From contig DNPN01000268.1 in NCBI GenBank assembly GCA_003501385.1, forward strand, positions 1 to 6,252: a stretch of 6,252 bases of DNA, in the 5' to 3' direction. Of the stretch, positions 1 through 6,228 are shown piece by piece (the stretch's first letter is position 1; the number at the start of each line of letters is the position of its first letter). Both the position numbers and the translations under genes were made by a program. A model generated the notes under the pieces. It saw nothing but the letters and a program-made list of their open reading frames with translations, was not told the DNA's origin and made no database searches. The stretch is from Rhizobium sp. GTDB taxonomy: Bacteria > Pseudomonadota > Alphaproteobacteria > Rhizobiales > Rhizobiaceae.

Positions 1-522
1 ATCTACGTGACCCATGATCAGGTGGAAGCCATGACTTTGGCCGACAGAATTGTGGTGTTGCGGGCGGGCAATGTCGAGCAGATCGGCACGCCGATCAGCC
101 TCTATGACGACCCCGACAACATGTTTGTTGCCGGTTTTATCGGCTCACCTCGCATGAACTTTCTGGCAGGGCATGTGGTTGCACGCGGCCCAGCGGCAAT
201 CCGTGTCCAGCTCGGCGAGTTTGAGCAGGTGGAATTCGAGCTGGCACTGGGCGCTGATCTCGCCCCTGGCACAAAAATCTCCGTCGGTATGCGCCCTGAG
301 AATTTCTCTTCTGATGGGACGGTGCGGTTCTCGCTTCGGGTGGACATGGTGGAGAGCCTTGGCGGCGTTTCCTACGGCTACAGCAACATGCGTGGCGAAG
401 ATGCCCTGACCGTTGATCTGAAGGGCGACCGGTCCGTGCGGGCTGGCGATACGATCCGCACGGGCTTTCATCCGTCCAAGGCCCTGCTGTTTGATCCAGC
501 CAGCGGCGCGCGCCTTCGATAA
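1..522 (+). CDS. Sugar ABC transporter ATP-binding protein, C-terminal half (partial)
   Basis: This is the C-terminal part of a MalK/UgpC/MsmX-type ATPase that powers import of a sugar or oligosaccharide; it sits on the cytoplasmic face with two permease subunits. The gene is open at the window edge in frame 1 and gives 173 residues before TAA. The first visible residues contain the H-loop, VTHDQVEAMTLADRI, with the switch histidine at visible residue 5, and the end of the nucleotide-binding domain follows (GTP...LYDDP...FVAGFIGSPRMNF). From about visible residue 55 on comes a TOBE-type regulatory/beta domain, including GMRPENF. Walker A, Q-loop, signature and Walker B would lie upstream; about half of a typical 350-370 residue protein is present. 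The cut is a window effect, not a truncation. It is 39 nt upstream of the GH95 gene on the same strand, so the two are probably co-transcribed. The substrate cannot be read from this part; a fucosylated oligosaccharide is inferred from the neighbours. Confidence 0.93.
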   Translation: MYVTHDQVEAMTLADRIVVLRAGNVEQIGTPISLYDDPDNMFVAGFIGSPRMNFLAGHVVARGPAAIRVQLGEFEQVEFELALGADLAPGTKISVGMRPENFSSDGTVRFSLRVDMVESLGGVSYGYSNMRGEDALTVDLKGDRSVRAGDTIRTGFHPSKALLFDPASGARLR

Positions 523-548
523 CACGTCATTAAGTTGATATTTTCAAT

Positions 549-552
549 AGGA
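549..552 (+). promoter_or_regulatory. Ribosome binding site deciding the GH95 start
   Basis: AGGA lies 9 nt before ATG 562. An in-frame TTG at 535 would add nine residues, but this Shine-Dalgarno-like motif lies inside that extension and GH95 similarity begins just after ATG 562 (LWYDRAASVWTEALPVGNG). ATG 562 is therefore preferred. Confidence 0.6.
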
Positions 553-561
553 TTTCCAATC

Positions 562-2787
562 ATGAACGATAATGAACTCTGGTACGACCGTGCCGCATCT
601 GTCTGGACCGAAGCTCTTCCCGTTGGCAATGGTCGGCTGGGTGCCATGGTGTTCGGAGATGCATGGAACGAGCGTCTTCAGATCAATGAGAGCACATTCT
701 GGAGTGGCGGCCCTTACCAGCCGATCAACCCCGATGCCCGCGCCGCCTTGCCGGAGGTGCGCAATCTGATCCTTGCTGGCCGCTATCAAGAGGCGGACCG
801 CAAGGCCTATGAAGGGGCCATGGCCAAGCCGGATCGGCAGAGCTCCTATCAACCGATTGGCGATGTCTGGCTTAATCTACACCATGATATGACCGTTACC
901 AATTACCGCCGCTCGCTTGATTTGGCGACGGCTGTTGCTGTGACACAGTATGATTGCAACTGTGTGCATTTTCGCCGCGATGTGTTTGCCAGCGCAGTAC
1001 AGGATGTGGTTGTTTGCAAGATTGCGGTGAATCAGCCCGGTGCCTTGTCACTCACGGTCCTCCTCAGCAGCCCACAAAACGGCGATCCGATTGACATCAC
1101 CGATGTCACCCTTGGCTATGACGGGCGCAATCGTCGGCAAAATGGCATTGATGGCGCTTTGCGCTTTGCCTTCCGGGTGCGAGTGCTGGCCGAGGGCGGC
1201 TTTGTTGATATTGGCGAAGAAAGCATTCGGGTGCGTGAGGCCAACAGCGTGGTGCTGCTGATTGATGCAGGCACCAGCTTTCAAAACTACAAGAATGTCG
1301 ATGGCGATCCGCAGGCGCAGATCAAAGCACGGTTGGATGCAGCCGCCATGCTCTCCTACGACGATCTGCTTTCGGCTCATATCACCGAACATCGGCGTCT
1401 GTTCGATCGGATGCAGATTGCCATTGGCGACAAGCCTGTATCCACTCTTCCCACAGACAAGCGCGTGGCCGCCTATGCCGATGGCAATGATCCTTCACTG
1501 GCAGCACTCTATGTGCAATATGGCCGCTATCTTGCCATTTCCTGTTCCAGACCCGGCACGCAGGCTGCCAACCTGCAAGGCATCTGGAATGAAGACATTC
1601 TGCCTGCCTGGAGCAGCAAATACACGGTCAACATCAATCTGGAGATGAACTACTGGCTTGCCGATATTGCCAATCTGTCTGAAACCTTCTTGCCATTGGT
1701 GGAATTGGTGGAAGACGTGGCAGAAACCGGCCGTGAGATGGCCAAAGTTCATTACGGTGCCCGTGGCTGGGTGTTGCACCACAACACTGATATCTGGCGT
1801 GCTACTGGTCCGATTGACGGACCCCATTGGGGTCTTTGGCCCATGGGCGGTGCCTGGCTCTGCGCCCAGCTCTATGATCATTACCGCTTCAATCCGGATC
1901 GTGCTGTGCTGGAACGTATCTATCCTTTGATCAAGGGTGCGGTCGAATTTGCGCTGGATACGCTGGTTGCCCTGCCGGGCAGCAATTACCTCGGCACATG
2001 CCCATCGTTATCGCCCGAAAATTCCCATCCCTTCGGCTCTTCGCTCTGCGCGGCACCAGCCATGGACAGCCAGATTTTGCGGGATCTGTTTGATGCCTTT
2101 GCGGATGCCAGTGTCACCCTTGGCCGTGATACCGAGCTTCGTGCTGAGGCTGTTTCCACACGCGCCCGCCTGCCGGAAGATCGTATCGGCAAGGGAGGGC
2201 AGTTGCAGGAATGGATGGAAGACTGGGATCTGGATGCGCCAGAGCAGCAGCATCGCCATGTCTCTCATCTCTATGGGCTTTATCCGAGCCTACAGATCGA
2301 CCCGTTAGCCACACCGGATCTGGCCGAGGCCGCGCAGGTTGTTCTGGAACGGCGTGGCGATGATGCAACGGGTTGGGGGATTGGATGGCGGCTGAATCTC
2401 TGGGCCAGATTGGGAAATGGCAATCACGCTGCACAGGTTCTGGCCAAGCTTTTGTCGCCTGAGCGGACCTATCCGAACCTGATGGATGCCCATCCTCCCT
2501 TCCAGATCGACGGAAATTTCGGAGGGGCCGCTGGTATTGTGGAAATGCTGGTGCAATCGCGCCCCGGTGAGCTTCGTCTTCTGCCCGCCCTGCCGGAAAG
2601 CTGGACAAGCGGCAGCCTGAAGGGTGTTCGCATCCGCGGCGGTCACACGGTTGATCTCAGCTGGCAAGGTGGAATGCTATCGCATCTCAGCATCAAGGCT
2701 GGTCACTTCGGGCCTCTGACCATCCGCCATCCTGCGGGCGTCCTTGAGGTTCAACTCAGGGAAGGGGAGGTTTGGGAAAATCAATAG
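562..2787 (+). CDS. GH95 family glycosidase (alpha-L-fucosidase or alpha-L-galactosidase)
   Basis: This 741-residue enzyme of glycoside hydrolase family 95 is an inverting exo-glycosidase that removes terminal alpha-L-fucose (classically alpha-1,2-linked) or alpha-L-galactose. What is seen: an N-terminal beta-domain (about 1-260) with ALPVGNGRLGAM and INESTFWSGGP; a helical linker and an (alpha/alpha)6 catalytic domain (about 270-655); and a C-terminal beta-domain with LRLLPALPESW. Catalytic motifs known from the Bifidobacterium AfcA structure are all present: N357 and N359 in VNINLEMNYW, the general acid E486 in PSLSPEN, and D650 in HPPFQIDGNFG. HRHVSHLYGLYP (564-575) and TGWGIGWRLNLWARL (603-617) are also conserved. 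The length is near the family norm. There is no signal peptide, so it should act in the cytoplasm on imported oligosaccharide. Residue T355, two before N357, is where AfcA-type fucosidases carry histidine, so L-galactoside preference is possible. The family call is very firm; the exact substrate is open. Confidence 0.95.
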   Translation: MNDNELWYDRAASVWTEALPVGNGRLGAMVFGDAWNERLQINESTFWSGGPYQPINPDARAALPEVRNLILAGRYQEADRKAYEGAMAKPDRQSSYQPIGDVWLNLHHDMTVTNYRRSLDLATAVAVTQYDCNCVHFRRDVFASAVQDVVVCKIAVNQPGALSLTVLLSSPQNGDPIDITDVTLGYDGRNRRQNGIDGALRFAFRVRVLAEGGFVDIGEESIRVREANSVVLLIDAGTSFQNYKNVDGDPQAQIKARLDAAAMLSYDDLLSAHITEHRRLFDRMQIAIGDKPVSTLPTDKRVAAYADGNDPSLAALYVQYGRYLAISCSRPGTQAANLQGIWNEDILPAWSSKYTVNINLEMNYWLADIANLSETFLPLVELVEDVAETGREMAKVHYGARGWVLHHNTDIWRATGPIDGPHWGLWPMGGAWLCAQLYDHYRFNPDRAVLERIYPLIKGAVEFALDTLVALPGSNYLGTCPSLSPENSHPFGSSLCAAPAMDSQILRDLFDAFADASVTLGRDTELRAEAVSTRARLPEDRIGKGGQLQEWMEDWDLDAPEQQHRHVSHLYGLYPSLQIDPLATPDLAEAAQVVLERRGDDATGWGIGWRLNLWARLGNGNHAAQVLAKLLSPERTYPNLMDAHPPFQIDGNFGGAAGIVEMLVQSRPGELRLLPALPESWTSGSLKGVRIRGGHTVDLSWQGGMLSHLSIKAGHFGPLTIRHPAGVLEVQLREGEVWENQ

Positions 2788-2826
2788 CGGATATTTCAAC
2801 ATGCATTTTCTGTTGTTCTAACAGGG

Positions 2827-2852
2827 TTTTCACGGCCTGAACGCCGTGAGAA
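2827..2852 (+). promoter_or_regulatory. Intercistronic hairpin abutting the ribosome binding site of the GH151 gene
   Basis: The arms 2827-2836 (ttttcacggc) and 2843-2852 (gccgtgagaa) pair over 10 bp with one G-U and a 6-nt loop. The right arm reaches into the first base of the Shine-Dalgarno stretch AAAGGAG (2852-2858), which is 5 nt from ATG 2864. The hairpin has no U tract behind it, so it is not a terminator. It could tune translation or protect the downstream mRNA. The structure is seen; the role is inference. Confidence 0.5.
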
Positions 2853-2858
2853 AAGGAG
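2852..2858 (+). promoter_or_regulatory. Ribosome binding site of the GH151-type gene
   Basis: AAAGGAG is a strong Shine-Dalgarno match 5 nt before ATG 2864. It fixes that start over the in-frame GTG at 2846, which lies upstream of the motif inside the hairpin and would add only six residues. Confidence 0.8.
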
Positions 2859-2863
2859 CCACC

Positions 2864-4963
2864 ATGTCTCAGAATTCATTGCGTCCATTGCGGTATCGTC
2901 AAATTCATCTCGATTTCCATACATCCGAGCATATTCCCGGTGTTGGTAGCCAGTTTGACGCCAAAGAGTTCGTTGATACGTTGAAGCAGTCGCATGTGAA
3001 TTCCATCACGCTGTTTGCCAAATGTCATCATGGGTGGTCCTATTATCCAACCAAGGTTGGTGCACCGCATCCTCATCTCTCCCAACCCGATCTGTTGGGG
3101 GAGATGATTACCGCCTGCAATGCCGCTGACATCGAAACGCCGATCTATCTCTCGGTGCAGTGGGACGAGCGAACCGCGCGGCTCCATCCTGAATGGCGCG
3201 TGATGAAGGCCAACAATCATCTGGATCATGCTGATGACCATGATCGTTCCGCCCAGAACCAGTTGAGCGCTGCCTGGCACACCTTGTGTCTCAACCACGA
3301 TGATTTTCGCAGCCATTTGGTCGCTGAAGCGCGGGAAGTGCTGACACGTTATCCCACCGCCGGGCTGTTCTTCGACATTATCCAGACACCGGATTGCGTT
3401 TGCAGTGCCTGCCTCGCCCGCATGGCACGTCTTAATCTAGACCCGCTGAACAAGGCAGATCGGCTGGCCAATGACGAGGCCGTCAATGCGCAGTTCCGTG
3501 AGCAGATGAGCATTGTTCTGCGGCGTGAATTTCCACAAGCACGACTCTTTTACAACAGCGGCCATATCAATAAATATGGTAAGGACCGTTACGCGCCCTA
3601 TACCCATCTTGAGCTGGAAAGCCTGCCAACGGGCGGCTGGGGCTATAATCACTTTCCCTCCAGTGCGCGCTACGTTGCAAGACTTGGCATGGATTTTGTC
3701 AGTCATACCGGCAAATTCCACACCAGTTGGGGCGAGTTCGGCGGCTTCAAACATCCCGATGCGCTGGAATATGAATGTGCCATGATGGTTGCGCTTGGCT
3801 CGAAATGTCTGGTTGGAGACCAACTTCATCCCAATGGCCGGATCAATGCCGACACTTATCGCAGCATAGCCCCGGCATTTCGCCGGATCGCGGCGCTTGA
3901 ACCCTTTCTGGACAAAGCGGAACAGATCTCGGACATCGCCATTCTTGCCACCGAATATTTCCATCGGGACGGTGTTGAGCGTGTGCGCGACAGCGATGAT
4001 GGCGCGGTGCAGATGCTGCTGGAATTGCACAGATGCTTTGACGTGATTGATCCGGAAATGGATTTTTCACGCCATCGCCTGATCATTCTGCCCGATACCA
4101 TCCCGGTGGATGCCGCCTTGAAGGCCAAATTCGACGCCTATCTCGCTAACGGTGGCGCGGTTCTGCTCTCCGGTCGTTCTGGCCGCACGCCGGAAACGGG
4201 CGCTTTTGCCTTTAAGACCGGCCTGAGATTGAAAGGCGAAACCGTCAACTTCGAGCCATCTTATGCGCAGATCACCGAAGCGCTGAGAGACACACGCTTA
4301 CCGACAAGCCCCTTCGTGGTCTATGCCGGGGCCGAAAAGCTGGAGGCAGCAGGTGCCTCCGTTCTTGCAAATATCCGGCCCCCTTATTTCAATCGCGCCT
4401 TCAACCATTTCTGCTCACACCAGCATACGCCCGATGATCCACAGGCTGAGGCCATTGGTGTGGCCTGCGCAATCCATGGCAAGGTCGGCACCATCGCTTA
4501 TCCGGTATTTAAGCTTTACCGCGCCATGGGCCAGCCTCTCTACAAATATATGGTTGACGCGCTGATCGAACGGCTGATGCCGGGGAGGGTGCTTGCAACC
4601 ACATTACCCTCCGCAGGCTGTGCAACGCTGACAGTCCAGCGCCACGAAAATCGTTGTATTGTGCACCTTCTTTGCGGTATTCCGCAAATCCGGGGTCAGT
4701 CGGTGCGGATCAGCTGGCAGCCAACGGCGAGACCCATGGAGATGATAGAGGATATCCCGTCCATCGGCCCGGTATCCTTCACGGTACGGCTGTCCGGCAC
4801 GCCATCATCCGTCTATGATGCGATTTCGGGCGAGACATTTTCTTGGAAAAAACAAGCAGATGGCGCAATCACGGTTGATCTGCCCGGCATTTCCATTCAC
4901 CGTGCGATTGTTCTTGATGGGATTGCGCCCAAAGGGAGTGAGGCCAGTGGTCCTATGCCCTGA
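2864..4963 (+). CDS. GHL6/GH151-type glycoside hydrolase, putative alpha-L-fucosidase, with beta-galactosidase trimerisation-like domain
   Basis: This 699-residue protein resembles the 'hypothetical glycosyl hydrolase 6' group, whose characterised members define GH151 alpha-L-fucosidases. Residues about 10-340 form a TIM-barrel-like domain: QIHLDFHT (13-20), FAKCHHGWSYYPT (51-63), GLFFDIIQTPDCVCSAC (167-183, with D171 and C178/C180/C183), HTSWGEFGG (286-294, with E291) and GDQLHPNG (318-325). Residues from about 357 to 575 resemble the class-I-GATase-like middle domain of GH42 enzymes (DIAILATEYF..., then LIILPDTIPVD and YLANGGAVLLSG). A C-terminal beta-domain follows. No signal peptide or membrane segment is visible, so it is probably cytoplasmic. 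It lies 76 nt after the GH95 gene and 12 nt before the regulator. I cannot assign the nucleophile and acid/base from sequence alone; D171, E291 and D319 are candidates. The expected reaction is release of L-fucose from oligosaccharides or aryl fucosides. Fold is fairly sure, substrate less so. Confidence 0.8.
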   Translation: MSQNSLRPLRYRQIHLDFHTSEHIPGVGSQFDAKEFVDTLKQSHVNSITLFAKCHHGWSYYPTKVGAPHPHLSQPDLLGEMITACNAADIETPIYLSVQWDERTARLHPEWRVMKANNHLDHADDHDRSAQNQLSAAWHTLCLNHDDFRSHLVAEAREVLTRYPTAGLFFDIIQTPDCVCSACLARMARLNLDPLNKADRLANDEAVNAQFREQMSIVLRREFPQARLFYNSGHINKYGKDRYAPYTHLELESLPTGGWGYNHFPSSARYVARLGMDFVSHTGKFHTSWGEFGGFKHPDALEYECAMMVALGSKCLVGDQLHPNGRINADTYRSIAPAFRRIAALEPFLDKAEQISDIAILATEYFHRDGVERVRDSDDGAVQMLLELHRCFDVIDPEMDFSRHRLIILPDTIPVDAALKAKFDAYLANGGAVLLSGRSGRTPETGAFAFKTGLRLKGETVNFEPSYAQITEALRDTRLPTSPFVVYAGAEKLEAAGASVLANIRPPYFNRAFNHFCSHQHTPDDPQAEAIGVACAIHGKVGTIAYPVFKLYRAMGQPLYKYMVDALIERLMPGRVLATTLPSAGCATLTVQRHENRCIVHLLCGIPQIRGQSVRISWQPTARPMEMIEDIPSIGPVSFTVRLSGTPSSVYDAISGETFSWKKQADGAITVDLPGISIHRAIVLDGIAPKGSEASGPMP

Positions 4964-4972
4964 CCTGGGGCA
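4956..4972 (+). promoter_or_regulatory. Small GC-rich hairpin spanning the GH151 stop codon and covering the first regulator ribosome binding site
   Basis: TGCCC (4956-4960) pairs with GGGCA (4968-4972), and the loop contains the TGA stop of the upstream gene (4961-4963). The right arm takes up most of the GGGG (4967-4970) that would serve ATG 4976. Ribosomes finishing the upstream gene would open it, so translational coupling is plausible (inference). Five base pairs is a small stem and may be chance. Confidence 0.3.
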
Positions 4973-4975
4973 AAA

Positions 4976-6016
4976 ATGGATCTGCGGAGCGGACGTGTGG
5001 AAATAGCAGGCAAGCGTAAAAATGCGACGATCCACGATGTTGCCGAGGCAGCAGGCGTCGCCATTGGCACGGTGTCCCGCTACCTCAATGGGCAAACGGT
5101 GCGCAGCGGCAACCGTGCCGAAATTGAAAAGGCCATCGAGGCCCTGTCTTTTCAACGCAGCGCCGCCGCACGCGCCATGAAAAGCGACAAGACCGATGTT
5201 ATCGGTTTTCTGACACCAGAGCTGGATGAATTTCACGCCCAGCTCCTCAATCATCTGGCCAGGTTTTTTCGCCAGAGCGGCAGGACATTGCTGACCTATT
5301 GCCATGATGGCGACACCCGGCTGCTCAGTGAATCTCTCTCTTATTTCGCAGGGCAGAATGTGGATGCGCTCATTCTTGCGGGACATGGAGACATCCCCAA
5401 CGAAGTCGAAAAATTCGTGGAACGCGGCATTCCTGTCACCGTCTACAATAATGATATTATGGGGTTACGCGTTGATCGCGTTTTCGTTGAAAATGCCAAG
5501 GCATCCTATCGCGCTGTCCGTCATCTGATTGATCTCGGCCATACACGCATCGCCACTGCCTTTGGTACCTTGGATACATCATCGGGATTACAACGTCTCA
5601 ATGGCTACCAGCAAGCGCTGGAAGAGGGAGCGATTACCCCCAATCCATCCTACATGCATTGCGGCAACTGGACCGAAGAAGGCGGATATTCAGCCATTCA
5701 AAAGTTCATGGCACTGGCTGAGCCACCAACCGCAATTTTCTCGGCCAATTATAAAATGACCTACGGTATTCTGGAATGGGTCAAGGAACACAGAGTGAGA
5801 GTACCGGAAGACATCGCTCTTGTCAGCTTCGATGATGTGGAACTGTTCCGCCTCTACGATAACGGCATAACAGCTATCGCCCAACCGATTGAAAAAATAG
5901 CGCAATGCATCAGCAGCTATGTCCTGTCACGACTGACAGAAAGCAACCTGCCGGAGATACGAACGCGTACACTTGATTGCAATGTGATCTTGCGTGGATC
6001 AAGCCATTTTCGATAA
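4976..6016 (+). CDS. LacI family transcriptional regulator
   Basis: This 346-residue protein has the full LacI/GalR layout. Residues 18-39 are the DNA-binding helix-turn-helix, TIHDVAEAAGVAIGTVSRYLNG. The hinge region lies around 58-70 (SFQRSAAARAMKS), followed by a periplasmic-binding-protein-like effector domain from VIGFLTP (75) to the end, with RAVRHLIDLGHTRIA in the middle and LVSFDD at 282-287. Where many relatives have Asn-Asp in the 'F-x-x-N-D' motif, this one has FSANY (255-259). It sits 12 nt after the GH151-type gene at the end of the sugar cluster, so it probably represses that cluster and itself until a sugar from the transported oligosaccharide binds. No operator-like palindrome with a central CG is evident in the gaps, so the operator is probably upstream of the window. 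The start is uncertain: GTG 4997 has a better-spaced Shine-Dalgarno and would give 339 residues. Confidence 0.93.
   Translation: MDLRSGRVEIAGKRKNATIHDVAEAAGVAIGTVSRYLNGQTVRSGNRAEIEKAIEALSFQRSAAARAMKSDKTDVIGFLTPELDEFHAQLLNHLARFFRQSGRTLLTYCHDGDTRLLSESLSYFAGQNVDALILAGHGDIPNEVEKFVERGIPVTVYNNDIMGLRVDRVFVENAKASYRAVRHLIDLGHTRIATAFGTLDTSSGLQRLNGYQQALEEGAITPNPSYMHCGNWTEEGGYSAIQKFMALAEPPTAIFSANYKMTYGILEWVKEHRVRVPEDIALVSFDDVELFRLYDNGITAIAQPIEKIAQCISSYVLSRLTESNLPEIRTRTLDCNVILRGSSHFR
4986..4999 (+). promoter_or_regulatory. Alternative ribosome binding site and GTG start for the LacI regulator
   Basis: GGAG (4986-4989) precedes an in-frame GTG (4997-4999) by 7 nt, a better arrangement than the hairpin-covered GGGG before ATG 4976. 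The protein would still include the complete helix-turn-helix. Both starts are possible and neither is settled by the sequence. Confidence 0.4.
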
Positions 6017-6047
6017 TATATGTTCAAGGCGAAAAATTTGAAAATCA

Positions 6048-6116
6048 AAAGGGCGCTATCTGTATCGAGCCATCGACAAGCATGGCAATCCGGTGGATTT
6101 CCTGCTGACTGCTAAA
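6048..6116 (+). pseudogene. Remnant of an IS6-family transposase
   Basis: One frame reads KGRYLYRAIDKHGNPVDFLLT followed by AK, which matches a well-known internal stretch of IS6-family DDE transposases (about 23 residues of a protein of roughly 230). Upstream in that frame is a stop (TGA 6039-6041). The bases 6019-6035 (tatgttcaagg and onward) resemble the codons for the preceding TYVK segment in another frame, so the remnant may begin right after the regulator stop and carry small indels. The catalytic aspartates and both terminal repeats of the element are absent. It is a dead fragment, evidence of past insertion and decay, with no coding role. Confidence 0.75.
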
Positions 6117-6161
6117 GCATGTCGCGTTTTATTGTCCTCAATAAAACGATAACGTACATGC
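6117..6161. repeat. Imperfect palindrome of rhizobial intergenic-repeat type
   Basis: The outer arms GCATGT (6117-6122) and ACATGC (6156-6161) enclose a perfect 9-bp inner stem, CGTTTTATT (6125-6133) with AATAAAACG (6140-6148), around a 6-nt loop. The opening 'aaagcatgtcgcg' is like the start of palindromic repeats that recur between genes in Rhizobiaceae; that likeness is from memory. The repeat begins exactly where the transposase similarity ends. Confidence 0.6.
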
Positions 6162-6175
6162 GGCTAAATAAGAGA

Positions 6176-6218
6176 TAAAGCCTGTCGCAGTGAATCCTAT
6201 TAACTGCGACAGGCTTTA
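6176..6218. terminator. Long stem-loop downstream of the regulator, possible bidirectional terminator
   Basis: The arms 6176-6191 and 6203-6218 are complementary over 16 bp without a mismatch (core AAAGCCTGTCGCAG / CTGCGACAGGCTTT), with an 11-nt loop. The stem is GC-rich in its middle and ends in CTTTA then GAGTTT, so the U tract is weak. The reverse strand leaves the stem into TTTATCTCTTATTTA, which is also T-rich. It is 160 nt after the LacI stop, the first strong hairpin there. Termination is inference; it could equally be another intergenic repeat. Confidence 0.45.
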
Positions 6219-6228
6219 GAGTTTGTCA

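Noticed and set aside
535..561. TTG start extending the GH95 protein by nine residues
   Set aside because: The extension contains the likely Shine-Dalgarno of ATG 562 and precedes the family similarity; its few hydrophobic residues are too short to be a signal peptide.
523..561. LacI operator between the ABC and GH95 genes
   Set aside because: The gap has no palindrome with a central CG of the kind this family binds; the operator is more likely upstream of the window.
2114..2608. 164-codon open frame on the - strand inside the GH95 gene
   Set aside because: It lies opposite conserved GH95 catalytic motifs and has a low-complexity composition rich in R, P and A with no recognisable domain; it is a shadow of the + strand gene.
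2810..2824. Short inverted repeat CTGTT / AACAG in the gap before the GH151-type gene
   Set aside because: A 5-bp arm is expected by chance, and it adds nothing to the larger hairpin just downstream.
2788..2863. Independent promoter for the GH151-type gene in the 76-nt gap
   Set aside because: No well-spaced -35/-10 pair could be picked out with confidence, and the genes fit a single transcript; a weak promoter cannot be excluded.
3437..4030. 197-codon open frame on the - strand inside the GH151-type gene
   Set aside because: The + strand carries conserved family motifs throughout this stretch; the reverse product has no recognisable domain.
4805..5386. 193-codon open frame on the - strand across the end of the GH151-type gene and the start of the regulator
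   Set aside because: It overlaps the well-supported LacI helix-turn-helix coding region and the junction of two real genes; nothing recognisable in its product.
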